Shown here piece after piece: positions 1 to 9,041 of a stretch of DNA of 64,000 nucleotides. Both the position numbers and the translations under genes were made by a program. Origin of the DNA: Verrucomicrobiota bacterium (GTDB lineage Bacteria; Chlamydiota; Chlamydiia; Chlamydiales; Rhabdochlamydiaceae); the NCBI GenBank assembly GCA_018240065.1, contig JAFEGH010000006.1, positions 62,001 through 126,000 on the forward strand. The letters are read 5' to 3'. The notes under the pieces were generated by a model that worked only from the letters and a program-made list of their open reading frames with translations, was not told the DNA's origin and searched no databases. How positions within the stretch are numbered: position 1 is the stretch's first letter; the number at the start of each line of letters is the position of its first letter.

Positions 1-834
1 AACTGCGAGCGCAAAATTCCCGAGCTCAAACATCTGCACGAACAGGATCAGCAATTCCTGGACCAGATCCAGAAGCTCGCTAAAGACGCTGAAGAGGCCT
101 TTTCCAATTTCCGTTTGCGCAAAGCCTCCCAGGTCATCATGGAACTGGCGCAGCTTGGCAACGTTTACTTTGATGCGAAAAAGCCCTGGATCGCCAATCG
201 CAGCGCTCTTACGCACCAAGACATGTTCAATACCATTGGCTGCTGCATCGAATGCCTGAAGATCCTTGCCCTCATCTCTTTCCCGATCATCCCAGAGACC
301 GCGGAAAAGGTCTGGAAGATGCTTGGCTTCCCGATGCCGCTTGCTCAAGCAAAATGGGATGAAGTGGTGATCACAGCGCTTGAAACCGGCCAAGTCCTGC
401 CGGAACCCCAAATTTTATTCACAAGGGTGGAGGACGACGTGATTCAAGATGAGATCGAAAAACTCAAGAAAATGAAAAGCGCCCCCGCTCCCGGCAAAGC
501 TGTCTCCAAAGAACAGATCTCGATCGACGACGTCCGCAAGGTCGACCTCCGCGTAGCCAAGATCCTCCATGTCGAGCGAGTCCCCAAATCCAAGAAAATG
601 CTTAAGCTCACTGTCGATCTCGGCACCGAGCAAAGAACCATCCTCTCCGGCATCGGTGAGAAAATGGACGATGTGACCCTTCTTGTCGGCAAACATGTCG
701 CTGTCGTCGCCAATCTCAAGCCTGCAGTCCTGATGGGGATTGAAAGCCAGGGGATGATCCTTTCCGCCGAAACCGACGAGGGGTTCGAGCTTCCCCACTT
801 CTATAAAGCCAAAAGCGGCGCTGAAATTCTCTAA
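1..834 (+). CDS. metG: Methionyl-tRNA synthetase, C-terminal part (5' end outside window)
   Basis: The frame is open from base 1, so the start and the catalytic Rossmann domain lie upstream of the window. What remains is about 277 residues: part of the helical anticodon-binding domain, with the typical stretch around AEKVWKMLG, then an Ala/Pro/Lys-rich linker near residues 155-170 and a C-terminal OB-fold tRNA-binding domain (DVRKVDLRVAKILHVE, then LSGIG and the MGIESQGM turn). This is the MetRS type carrying an appended Trbp111-like domain. The enzyme charges tRNA-Met in the cytoplasm. It converges on recD2, with a 23-bp palindrome between the two stop codons. The metG-recD neighbourhood is also known from Chlamydia trachomatis. 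Confidence 0.95.
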   Translation, partial: NCERKIPELKHLHEQDQQFLDQIQKLAKDAEEAFSNFRLRKASQVIMELAQLGNVYFDAKKPWIANRSALTHQDMFNTIGCCIECLKILALISFPIIPETAEKVWKMLGFPMPLAQAKWDEVVITALETGQVLPEPQILFTRVEDDVIQDEIEKLKKMKSAPAPGKAVSKEQISIDDVRKVDLRVAKILHVERVPKSKKMLKLTVDLGTEQRTILSGIGEKMDDVTLLVGKHVAVVANLKPAVLMGIESQGMILSAETDEGFELPHFYKAKSGAEIL

Positions 835-850
835 AATTTCTATTTCTACT

Positions 851-907
851 CAAGCAGCTTCAAAACTTGGATTCGGGCAACGCAAATCCAAGTTTTGAAG
901 TTGCTTG
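851..907. repeat. Palindromic element, copy A
   Basis: Two 23-nt arms (851-873 and 885-907) pair over their whole length with a single G-T position, around an 11-nt loop. The core CAGCTTCAAAAC / GTTTTGAAG and the trailing TTGGGT are shared with palindromes near 26.75 and 34.04 kb. It sits between the convergent stops of metG and recD2, so it could end transcription from both sides, but no clear T-run follows. Confidence 0.8.
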
Positions 908-946
908 GGTATCACTTGATCCAGGTTCGATCACTCTAGTCTTTAA

Positions 947-3130
947 TCAAATAGTCGCCAGGCTTTCAGGAATTCTTGAAACAGGTTTTGGGGGCAAGAA
1001 CTGGCAGAGGGCATTTTTAAGGCCTGTGTGCCTCTTCAAAACTTCTTCATTGCGGATGGCGATTGCCAGCGCTTTTTTTGTGCCGACGAACACGACTCTT
1101 TTTTTGCCCCTTGTCAGCCCAGTGTAGAGCAGGTTGCGGAAGAGCAGCTTGAAATGGGACGTGTGCACAGGGATAATCACGCAGGGGCACTCGCTGCCCT
1201 GGTATTTGTGGATCGAGACGGCATAGGCTAGGACCAGCTCGTCCATCTCGATGAAATCGTAGGGCACGATCTTACCGTCGAAGACCACTTTCAGCGTCTG
1301 TTCGCTTAAATCAATTTCGATGATCTTGCCGACATCCCCGTTGTAGACCTCTTTTTCATAGTTGTTGCGGATCTGCATCACTTTGTCGCCCACATGGAAA
1401 CAACGTCCCATGCGGAAGAGGGGGGTGGGGGAGGGGTTGAGCTGCTGCTGGAGGACCGTGTTGAGGTTTTCGCTGCCGATCAGGCCCCGTTTCATCGGAG
1501 AGAGCACCTGGATGTCGTCAAAGCGGTGGAAGCGGTGGGATTTGGGAAGGCGGTGCGCCACAAGGTCGACGATGATTTTCACGAGCTCTTCGGGGTCTTC
1601 CGCTTCGATGAACTGAAAGTCTCCGCGCGGGTTGTAAGTTAGATCGGGGAATTCCCCCTGGTTGATCCGGTGGGCATTTGTAATGATCATCGAGCCCGCC
1701 GCCTGGCGGAAGATTTTCTTGAGCTGGATGACACCCACTCGCTCCGATTGGATGATGTCTTTGAGCACGTTGCCGGGGCCCACGCTTGGCAGTTGGTCGA
1801 TATCCCCGATAAAGATGGCCCTGGCCTCCGAAGGAATCGCCTTGAGCAGGTGGTTCATCAGTTGGGTGTCGATCATGCTCGCCTCATCGACGATGATCAG
1901 ATCGCAGGAGAGCGGATTGTCTTTGTTGCGCTTGAACTTCCCCGTCGCAAAGTCGATCTCAAGTAAACTATGGATCGTCGACGCCTTCTTCCCGGTGATC
2001 TCGCTCATCCGTTTTGCAGCCCTTCCTGTGGGAGCTGCCAGGATGATCCTGCTGGAGATTTTTTCCGTGATCGAGAGGATCGCCTTGGTAATCGTGCTTT
2101 TGCCTGTTCCCGGTCCGCCGGTGACGATCAGCAGCTTTTCCTGAACGCCAAGGCCTACGGCGATTTTTTGCTCCGGCGCCAGCTCGATTTTCAGCTGCTG
2201 CTGCACCCAATGAATCGCTTTGTCGACTTGAACGGAGCGGATGCGGCAGGGAGATTGGGAAAGGCGGGCAAGTTCGCGGGCAATGCCGATTTCTGTGAGG
2301 AAGAGAGGCTTGACCCAGACTGTGTCATTTTCTTTGACGAGGTCCTGATTTTCAACAAGGGCCAGGATCCTCTTTTCGATCGACTCTCTGGGGACTTGAA
2401 GGATGGCTTCCACCTCCGGGACCAGCTCATTTAACGGATAGCAGACATGTCCGTCGTTGCTCAGCTCCCACAATGTATGCTCGATTCCGGCGTCGATCCT
2501 GGCAGGGGAGTCCGGCGGGATCCCGATCCCCTGGGCGATCGAATCGGCCGTTCTAAAGCCGATGCCGTGGATCTCTTTGGCTAGTTGAAAGGGATTGGAG
2601 CGGACCTTCTCAATGCTTCTGTCGCCATATGTTTTAAAGATTTTTTGAGCATAGGAGGGGCTGACTCCGTGGCCTCGGAGGAAGATCATCACATCGCGGA
2701 TGGAACGCTGCTCCAGCCAACAGGCCTTGATCCTGTCCACACGCTTGCCTCCGATGCCGCTCACCTCCAGCAGCCGGTCAGGGGATTTGTCGATCACGTC
2801 GAGGGTGTCCAAACCAAATGTTTTCACGATCCGCTCGGCGTACACAGGGCCGATCCCTTTAATCATCCCCGATTCGAGGTACTTCTGGATTCCCAGGAGA
2901 TCGGTGGGGGCCTGGAGCTCAAAGGACTTGACCTCGAACTGCTGTCCGTATTCGGGATGGATCTTCCAGCCCCCTCGGCAGCGGATCGTCTCGCCGGGCT
3001 GGACAGATGGCATAATCCCGACGATCCAGGTAGGATCCTTTTTTTTCGGCTCTTTCAGTTTGGCGACCGTGAATCCCTTTTCGCTTTCGGCAAAGACGAT
3101 GCTGTCGATATATCCGTAGATCTCTTCCAT
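947..3130 (-). CDS. recD2: RecD2-type ATP-dependent DNA helicase
   Basis: 727 residues, the normal size for RecD2 (exodeoxyribonuclease V alpha-like, acting without RecBC). Order: an N-terminal OB-like domain, helix-hairpin-helix motifs around residues 90-215 (MIKGIGPVYAERIV, VSGIGGKRVDRI), then superfamily 1B helicase motifs: Walker A GGPGTGKST near residue 340, Walker B IIVDEASMID near 413, motif III GDIDQLPSVGPG, and C-terminal LAYAVSIHKYQGSE with YTGLTRGKKRVVFVG near 670. It should unwind DNA 5'-3' in repair. No recB or recC is visible. It converges on metG and starts about 140 bp from the oppositely oriented tRNA-Asn. Confidence 0.95.
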   Translation of the reverse strand: MEEIYGYIDSIVFAESEKGFTVAKLKEPKKKDPTWIVGIMPSVQPGETIRCRGGWKIHPEYGQQFEVKSFELQAPTDLLGIQKYLESGMIKGIGPVYAERIVKTFGLDTLDVIDKSPDRLLEVSGIGGKRVDRIKACWLEQRSIRDVMIFLRGHGVSPSYAQKIFKTYGDRSIEKVRSNPFQLAKEIHGIGFRTADSIAQGIGIPPDSPARIDAGIEHTLWELSNDGHVCYPLNELVPEVEAILQVPRESIEKRILALVENQDLVKENDTVWVKPLFLTEIGIARELARLSQSPCRIRSVQVDKAIHWVQQQLKIELAPEQKIAVGLGVQEKLLIVTGGPGTGKSTITKAILSITEKISSRIILAAPTGRAAKRMSEITGKKASTIHSLLEIDFATGKFKRNKDNPLSCDLIIVDEASMIDTQLMNHLLKAIPSEARAIFIGDIDQLPSVGPGNVLKDIIQSERVGVIQLKKIFRQAAGSMIITNAHRINQGEFPDLTYNPRGDFQFIEAEDPEELVKIIVDLVAHRLPKSHRFHRFDDIQVLSPMKRGLIGSENLNTVLQQQLNPSPTPLFRMGRCFHVGDKVMQIRNNYEKEVYNGDVGKIIEIDLSEQTLKVVFDGKIVPYDFIEMDELVLAYAVSIHKYQGSECPCVIIPVHTSHFKLLFRNLLYTGLTRGKKRVVFVGTKKALAIAIRNEEVLKRHTGLKNALCQFLPPKPVSRIPESLATI

Positions 3131-3229
3131 CGGTTCCTTCGTAAAAGAGGAGAATAGCTCTCCCGCAGCAAATTTAAAAAGTCAAATTTACTTTTACTCG
3201 ACGCCGCGAAGACATTCTGCATAAAGCAT

Positions 3230-3259
3230 TTGCTCGAAAATCGGTTTTTGGAATAAGAT
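3230..3259 (+). promoter_or_regulatory. Possible sigma-70 promoter of tRNA-Asn
   Basis: A TTGCTC -35-like hexamer (3230-3235) and a TAAGAT -10-like hexamer (3254-3259) are separated by 18 bp and end 12 bp before the tRNA. Pattern match only. Confidence 0.4.
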
Positions 3260-3271
3260 TACCGCTTCTAT

Positions 3272-3343
3272 TCCGGATTAGCTCAGCGGTAGAGCAGTGG
3301 ACTGTTAATCCATTGGTCGCAAGTTCGAATCTTGCATCCGGAG
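3272..3343 (+). tRNA. tRNA-Asn (anticodon GTT)
   Basis: The acceptor stem TCCGGAT (3272-3278) pairs with ATCCGGA (3336-3342), and G3343 is the discriminator base. The D-arm is TAGCTCAGCGGTAGAGCA. The anticodon stem GTGGA/TCCAT encloses CTGTTAA, with anticodon GTT at 3304-3306. The T-arm contains GTTCGAATC. CCA is not encoded. It stands alone between recD2 and the exported-protein operon. Confidence 0.97.
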
Positions 3344-3392
3344 TTTCTTTGACCTATCTCCATTCTCCATAGCTGAAGAAAAATTCGTCAAT

Positions 3393-3803
3393 TCAGCATC
3401 CCATGCCTGCCATAAGGACGGAAGGAACTAGTAAATCGTCTTTAAGTGTGTAGGTTTTGTTCGGGATGATCTCAACCCAATTGGTGTGAAAATCGGGTTC
3501 CTTGCTTCCTTTAGACCAGGCGAGGACTCTAAAGTACGTGGCCTTTTGGGGAATGGCTATTTCGATTTTTCCCGACCGGGTTAAAAATTGCATTGTCTTT
3601 GGACTCAATTTCGATCCAGCAACAAGGGCTTGATTTCCTTCCTCAACATCTTTAGCGGAATTGGCCCATTGAACTGCAATCTTTGAGTTTTGATCTTTCT
3701 GAGGGTAAGAGGTGAGATTTTCCAGGAAGAGATTATCGGCAAATCCGCCAGCGGTGAGTAAGAGCGCAACGACCAAAAACAGAGATTTTTGCAACCGGTT
3801 CAT
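3393..3803 (-). CDS. Small exported protein of unknown function
   Basis: 136 residues. The N-terminus is a clear signal peptide (MNRLQKSLFLVVALLLTAGG, cleavage probably after GGFA). The mature part of about 113 residues looks beta-rich, and its only cysteine is the last residue. The start follows an AGAGGATAG Shine-Dalgarno stretch, and the stop of the formamidase gene lies 12 bp upstream, so it is very likely the third gene of the porin-formamidase operon. I do not recognise the family. Context suggests a periplasmic protein that works with, or is regulated together with, the amidase. Confidence 0.75.
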   Translation of the reverse strand: MNRLQKSLFLVVALLLTAGGFADNLFLENLTSYPQKDQNSKIAVQWANSAKDVEEGNQALVAGSKLSPKTMQFLTRSGKIEIAIPQKATYFRVLAWSKGSKEPDFHTNWVEIIPNKTYTLKDDLLVPSVLMAGMGC

Positions 3804-3815
3804 TTAGCTATCCTC

Positions 3816-5018
3816 TTATTTAGTGGTGATCCCTTCTTGGGGGGTACATTCGGTATCTAAGTTAACTGCTGGAGCTGCGAGGGGAAACGTTCCTTCGGTG
3901 CAGAGGGTCAACGGTTTTCCTGTTCCTTTAAAGGGCTCTTTTGGAATGTGGACTGTGACGTTTTTAATCACATTGACCGCCTCTGCGATTTCAAAATCGC
4001 CGACCATACTTAGAAACTGATAGCTCTCTTCAGGAGAGAGCCCTTGAGTGCGGACGAGGAAGTCAATCGCATTTCTGGATGCGAGTTTCATCGCCTCAAG
4101 AAGATCCACATTCAGGCCAACAATCATCCAGTGAGTGGCATTCTCAATGATCGGCCAAGTAAAGGCGTTAGCCCCTTTTCTTTTTGTTTTATCTGTGACG
4201 CCTTCTGCTCTGAGATCTTTTCTGACGATGAATTGGAAGGTGATCGATTCATAGGAGGTTTCGAGGGCGGTGACATCGATTTCGCCATTGCTTTGCATCG
4301 CATGGGAATCTCCTGTCCAAACAAGGCCTCCCTTTTGGAAGACGGGAAGGAAAATAATGGAACCTGCTTGCAGCTCAGGCTGATCGAGGTTGCCGCCGAA
4401 GGGGCCTGGAGGGACCGAATTGAACTCTCCTTTGACAGGTTGACACATGGGAGTGGGGATATTCACGGGCCAGCCTTCAGGCCAGTCCAGTGGTGGCGCA
4501 ACGGCTAAAACGCCGGGAAAAGGTTTCAGTTGGAAGCAAACCCCTTTTGTGAATTCGGTCGTATTGTTTTGCTTGTTATATTTGAAATACATGATCTGCG
4601 GTATAGTGAACTCAGATAAAATTCCTTGGGTAGGGCTTAAGAAATTGTATCCCCAATCGCTCAGTTTAATGTCGAGAACTCTGATTTCCAATACATCTCC
4701 CGGTTCGGCCCCTTCGACGTAAACGGGTCCCGTCAGCGAGTGCATCCCTCGTCTTTTTTGAATATTGTGGGCTATGTAGAATTTTGCTACATCACCAGGA
4801 GTTGTTTTATTGTAGACCATCTCATGAAGGCAGCTATTCCAAGTTTCCATTGAGACGGTGTCGCCGGATTTGATTTTGACTACCGGCTTTTGATCAAGAG
4901 TAAAGAGTCCAAGCGTAACTGTTTCAGAAGTAGCAGGAACTCTGTATGTTTCTCCAATGAGAGAGCAAATAGGAAGTGTTATTGCTGTGAGCAAAAAGAG
5001 AAATTGGCCGTTTTTCAC
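3816..5018 (-). CDS. Exported acetamidase/formamidase family protein
   Basis: 400 residues. The core matches FmdA/AmdA: FGGNLDQPELQAGSIIFLPV followed by GLVWTGDSHAMQSNGEID, the metal-binding/active-site segment of the family, which hydrolyses short amides such as formamide to ammonia and the acid. Unlike the usual cytosolic enzyme it begins with a signal peptide (KNGQFLFLLTAITLPICSLI), so it should act in the periplasm. The GTG start at 5018 is supported by AAGGAG 9 nt upstream. It is preceded by an OprB porin gene (about 60 bp gap) and followed after 12 bp by a small exported protein, consistent with one operon for uptake and hydrolysis of a small amide. The substrate is inferred. Confidence 0.88.
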   Translation of the reverse strand: MKNGQFLFLLTAITLPICSLIGETYRVPATSETVTLGLFTLDQKPVVKIKSGDTVSMETWNSCLHEMVYNKTTPGDVAKFYIAHNIQKRRGMHSLTGPVYVEGAEPGDVLEIRVLDIKLSDWGYNFLSPTQGILSEFTIPQIMYFKYNKQNNTTEFTKGVCFQLKPFPGVLAVAPPLDWPEGWPVNIPTPMCQPVKGEFNSVPPGPFGGNLDQPELQAGSIIFLPVFQKGGLVWTGDSHAMQSNGEIDVTALETSYESITFQFIVRKDLRAEGVTDKTKRKGANAFTWPIIENATHWMIVGLNVDLLEAMKLASRNAIDFLVRTQGLSPEESYQFLSMVGDFEIAEAVNVIKNVTVHIPKEPFKGTGKPLTLCTEGTFPLAAPAVNLDTECTPQEGITTK

Positions 5019-5079
5019 TTAACTTCACTCCTTTTCATTCAAAATTCAGTGTGTAATTTTTTTTGAAACTAAATGCAAG

Positions 5080-6342
5080 CTAAAAGAGAACAATGAGCCT
5101 AGCAGTGAAGGTCAATACGTTTGATGCTGTGGGATGAGCTCCGGGATTTGGGATGTAGCTAAGTACGGGCTGAAAGTAGCTCGATTTATAGATTTGGGCT
5201 TGGTAATAGCCTTGGAACATCAATTCAGAATATCTTGAAAAAAGATGGGGATTTAGCCGCGACCATGCAATGCCCATTCCCAATGAATCGTTAGGCCGTT
5301 TTGGAACGATTGCAAAGGCAGTTAAGCCGGCGCCTGCGAAAAGGTTCATGTCAAGCGTTCTAGAGTTGCTCCAGCCAAATTGAAAAAATCCGGAGAGATT
5401 GCCCCGGTTCTCCGCTTCCGAGTCCTTGATCCAAAGCGCTTGTGAACCGAACGCATAGATACCGCCTGTCCCATTCTGTTTTTGGTTCGCGGCCTCTAAT
5501 AGTCCGCTTTGATACCAGCCTCCGATCGCAACAATCCCGGGTTTCGGAGCAGCCCATCCGTAACCAGTTTCCATAATGGAGAAGTAATATCCGTTAAAGT
5601 GGGGGCCTGTGAGGCCTGTTTGGACGCCTCTGGCCACGTTGCCATCAAAAGTGCCCAAATTAACATAGGCTTCTTTCACGGGTGCAATCGTAACAACGAC
5701 TCCGTAGACCGAATTGTAAAATCCTCCGATTGCCCCATCTAAGGTTGTATTGACAAAGATGGGAGTATAGATCAATCCGCTCACAGAAGGGATTGAAACC
5801 GCTGGATTTTCCGTAGGGACGGGTTTTGAGACGTTGTTGAAGTGATAGGTCGGAACTGTTTTTCCGATCCGTATGTTGAGTTTGTGATTCAAAAATTCTT
5901 GGCGAATCCAAAGTTGATACAGTTCCGATCGATCGAGCGGAGGATCCCCAGGTAAACTGTTATAGCCTTGCACTACCCCGGCATCAGCATTGGTAGATTG
6001 ACCGTTGAATTGAAGAAACTCAGCACCAAAAGAAGCTCCGCTCCACCCTACGGCTTTTTGGAGGTCTATGTACAGATCGAGAATCAAAGCGCTGTTGCGC
6101 GTCCAATGGCGATTGTGATGCGCTCCATTGCCCCCGTTAATCAGGGCATTATAATCGCCCATCCAATAGCCGCCGATTCGAACCCCAGAGCTATCGGGAA
6201 TATGCAAAAAACGGCCCAGCTCTCCCGTTCCGCTCAAAATATTGACGGCGCCTGGGTTTCCGCTGATGCCGTAACTCGATTCTTCTGCGTGGAGTGCTGC
6301 GGTAGCAGCGAACAAACAAAAAAGAAAACATTTTTTCTGCAT
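5080..6342 (-). CDS. OprB-family carbohydrate-selective porin
   Basis: 420 residues with a signal peptide (KCFLFCLFAATAALHA) and a beta-barrel pattern ending in an aromatic C-terminal strand (TARLIVLF), typical of outer-membrane porins. The text around SGVRIGGYWMGDYNALINGG, QLWIRQEFLNHKLNIRIGK and YWYFSIMETGYG-like strands fits the OprB family (PF04966), passive channels often for sugars. It is the first gene of a probable operon with the formamidase and a small exported protein. Divergent from the BBP7 gene across about 160 bp that should hold both promoters. The carbohydrate specificity is a family name, not shown here. Confidence 0.85.
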   Translation of the reverse strand: MQKKCFLFCLFAATAALHAEESSYGISGNPGAVNILSGTGELGRFLHIPDSSGVRIGGYWMGDYNALINGGNGAHHNRHWTRNSALILDLYIDLQKAVGWSGASFGAEFLQFNGQSTNADAGVVQGYNSLPGDPPLDRSELYQLWIRQEFLNHKLNIRIGKTVPTYHFNNVSKPVPTENPAVSIPSVSGLIYTPIFVNTTLDGAIGGFYNSVYGVVVTIAPVKEAYVNLGTFDGNVARGVQTGLTGPHFNGYYFSIMETGYGWAAPKPGIVAIGGWYQSGLLEAANQKQNGTGGIYAFGSQALWIKDSEAENRGNLSGFFQFGWSNSRTLDMNLFAGAGLTAFAIVPKRPNDSLGMGIAWSRLNPHLFSRYSELMFQGYYQAQIYKSSYFQPVLSYIPNPGAHPTASNVLTFTARLIVLF

Positions 6343-6503
6343 GAGTTCGTCTGTTTCTCAAGGCACTAAGTAAACCTTGGTTTCTATGATATTTAGATAT
6401 TGAGGTCCAGTCAAATAGCAATAATTCGATATGTATTTTTTTAGTTTGTGTTAGCATGAAGTCGTTGGTTCGTAATCTCAAATGCAGCAAGGGGATACGC
6501 GTA

Positions 6504-7799
6504 ATGGCGCTGAGAGGGAAATTTCTATTATTCGCTTTCTTGACAGGTGCTTTGGGATCTTTATCTGCGGAGATAAAGAGCGGCACGCGATGCGATCGGG
6601 AATCGTGTCCATCGAGTTCGCCGGAATTTTGGATCCGGACAGAATACCTTCTCTGGAACATTAAAAAAAATCCGCTCCCCCTTCCGCTCATCACATCTGC
6701 ATCTTATTCAGACCCGCTCCCTGGCGCACTCGGACAGAGTGGCTCGCATACCCTTCTTGGCAAAAGTGATGTTGGTATCGGCTGGATGAACGGTTTTCAA
6801 GTTTGCGCCGGGTCATCGATCAATCCAAACCTTGCCATTGAAGGAAGTTATTTCCTACTGCCAAAAGCCTCGAAGAGCAAATCGATAAGAACATCCGGCC
6901 AGCCAGGAGCTCCCAATGTTGCCGTCCCCGTTTTTGATGTGACCGGCGTTTTGGGACTCAGTGGCGTCCCTGGTGAATCTGTCTTCATTTTACCCGGCCC
7001 CCTGGATGGAGATCCTGGTTTTAAAGGGAAATTTAATTTGGACGTCTCCAGCCGACTCCAGGGCGCCGAAATAAATGGTCTTTACCCCCTTATCAAAAAC
7101 CGTCCAGTCCATTTGGATGTTCTGGGTGGGTTGCGATGGTTTCAGCTTCGTGAGTCCCTGTTCTTTAAAGCCAAGTCTGGGTCCGTTCCCAATTTTCCTT
7201 TTGAGGCAGGATTTTTCAACTTTTTAGATCAGTTTTCGACGGCCAATAACTTCTTGGGCGCGCAACTGGGAATCGATGGACGGTATCTCACACGAAAATG
7301 GCGTTTGGAAGGGATCTTGAAAGGAGCTTTGGGGGCCACGCTTGAAAAAATTAAAATCAAAGGTTCCAGCAACACAAGCGGCGGTAATCTATTCTTCATG
7401 ACCCAAGGTACCGCAAATAAACGCCTCCCGGGTGGAATTTTCGCTCAGCCTTCTAACGCAGGAACCCACAGGAAAAGCCCTTTTGCCGGTGCATTTGAAG
7501 CTTAGGTTTGCACCGGGTATCGGATGATGCGCCATCTCGAAATCAATCTCGGCTATACCTTTCTCTGGATAAGCAAGGTCCTGCGGCCAGGGGATCAAAT
7601 CGACAGAAAAATCAACTCTACCCGCACAGCTCTAGCCGATGCTTCCAGGGCAACCGTTGGAACGGGTCCTGGACCCATACCTTTTGGGACTCCAGGTCCC
7701 GCTCCTGCGGCACGCGGGCCTAAGAAACCCAGTACAGATTCGAAAGCGACAAGTTTCTGGGCGCAAGGGCTTGATGTCGGCATTCAGATGAATTTCTGA
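6504..7799 (+). pseudogene. BBP7-family outer-membrane beta-barrel protein interrupted by an in-frame amber codon
   Basis: The frame reads through as one BBP7 protein (PF07585, known from Planctomycetes and Chlamydiae) apart from TAG at 7503-7505. Before it: signal peptide (LRGKFLLFAFLTGALGSLSA), the family opening FWIRTEYLLWNIK, and barrel strands up to KSPFAGAFEA. After it, in the same frame: VCTGYRMMRHLEINLGYTFL and the C-terminal hallmark VLRPGDQID. Spacing across the stop matches the family's E-x5-GY pattern, so it is a point nonsense change, not a frameshift. The ATG at 6504 follows AAGGGG and starts the signal peptide; an earlier ATG at 6456 has no ribosome site. It could be a true pseudogene, a sequencing error, or a truncated product lacking the closing strands. 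Confidence 0.8.
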
Positions 7800-7911
7800 T
7801 CCATCATCCCAAGTATTGAAGCTGTTTGTGTATATCGCTATTCTTTTTCCCTCTTGTTCCAAATTTCAAAATAAATTAAATGAAATAATAGCTTTAACCA
7901 GAGGATTGGGT

Positions 7912-8403
7912 GTGGAAAAAAATAGAAAAATGAACGCGGCTTTTTCTGTTGTATTGTTGCTGACCGGATTCGTGCCAGCGGTGTCCCTGCATGCGGATGA
8001 CAACAACTCGGCTGCAGGAGATTTTCAGCCTATGGTTGCTAAGCAATTTTTGGAAGAAGCAAAGAAGAATACGAATTGGAAAACCGCCTTTGCAACCGGC
8101 AAGGAGGAACAGATCGTATTCATGAATATTTCCCCTCTTACCAATCCCAATAACGAAATAGGAACAGAGGTCCATCCCTTTGATCAGGTGATTCTCATTG
8201 TTCAGGGGAGCGGCAAGGCGATCCTCAATGGGAATACCTCGAGCATCAAATCGGGCGATATGATTTTCATCCCTCAAGGGGTGGAGCATAATGTCACCAA
8301 TTCAGACCCCAAAAAAGAACTGAAGCTCGTCAGCTTCTATTCGCAGACCGATATTCCAAAAGGGGCAGTCTATCCTAAGAAATCGGATCAGGCTGAAGAT
8401 TGA
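7912..8403 (+). CDS. Exported cupin-domain protein
   Basis: About 163 residues from the GTG at 7912, chosen because AGAGG lies 8 nt upstream and the following residues form a signal peptide (MNAAFSVVLLLTGFVPAVS, ending LHA). An ATG at 7930 is the alternative. The mature part carries a single cupin: IGTEVHPFDQVILIVQGSGK (motif 1 with the His) and GDMIFIPQGVEHNVTN (motif 2). Small exported cupins of this type are metal-binding proteins of varied or unknown activity. It may be cotranscribed with the BBP7 gene, 112 bp upstream. Confidence 0.8.
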   Translation: MEKNRKMNAAFSVVLLLTGFVPAVSLHADDNNSAAGDFQPMVAKQFLEEAKKNTNWKTAFATGKEEQIVFMNISPLTNPNNEIGTEVHPFDQVILIVQGSGKAILNGNTSSIKSGDMIFIPQGVEHNVTNSDPKKELKLVSFYSQTDIPKGAVYPKKSDQAED

Positions 8404-8498
8404 TGAAACTGGATTGCGTTTCTTCAGGAACCGCCGGCCTCATTTTTTTTAGTCAAAAAATTAAGCGATGGGTATAAAGGTGTCCTCCTGTTTTTTAA

Positions 8499-9035
8499 CT
8501 GGACAACCTGGAGATAAATCCATTCAATATCTATGTTTTTAGATTCTCGCCCATCCATGCTGAGCCGCTGCTTGCGGCCGTTTCCGAACTCGAGGGGAAA
8601 ACCCACTATTCCCGTCAGGCTTTTATCGAAAGAGCGCCTTCTTATACCGATTGTCTCACAGCCGTTCATTATATCTTCAAACGCGCCGTCAAGTTTGAGA
8701 TGCCTCTTACCTATGTAGGAGACATGCCGCGGCGTCTAATTGCCCTAAGCAATTGCAGGCCTCTGAAGATCGACATAGCAGATGTCAAATGCGGGGATAT
8801 CCTGTTTGTGGGTGGCAGAGGGAAAAAAAAGCTTCTTTCCCATGTCGCGATCATCATTGACGCAGACAGGATTTTTCATTGTTCTTTAAGCATGGGCACC
8901 GCCGCCGTTCAAACCATAGATCAGTTTTTCTCGTCCTATGAGCAGAGATTATGCTTTAAAGAGATGATCCGCTATATCGACCCGAGGAATACGGGGCTGA
9001 GAGATGCTCATCAAGGCATATTCATTTCTGATTAA
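8499..9035 (+). CDS. NlpC/P60-like cysteine peptidase frame without a standard start codon
   Basis: The frame opens right after TAA at 8496-8498 and contains no ATG, GTG or TTG until ATG 8700, yet residues before that ATG are clearly family-like: YTDC followed by LTAVHYIFKRA (nucleophile Cys at codon 8652-8654), then DIADVKCGDILFV, the His region LLSHVAIIIDAD, and IFHCSLSMGTAAV. This is the Cys-His-polar order of NlpC/P60 peptidoglycan or amide hydrolases. Translation from 8700 would lose the nucleophile. Either initiation uses a rare codon such as CTG 8499, or the gene lost its 5' end and is a remnant. An upstream frame from ATG 8468 ends just where this one begins to look real, so a frameshift is also possible. 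Confidence 0.6.
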   Translation: MDNLEINPFNIYVFRFSPIHAEPLLAAVSELEGKTHYSRQAFIERAPSYTDCLTAVHYIFKRAVKFEMPLTYVGDMPRRLIALSNCRPLKIDIADVKCGDILFVGGRGKKKLLSHVAIIIDADRIFHCSLSMGTAAVQTIDQFFSSYEQRLCFKEMIRYIDPRNTGLRDAHQGIFISD

Positions 9036-9041
9036 AGGCCC

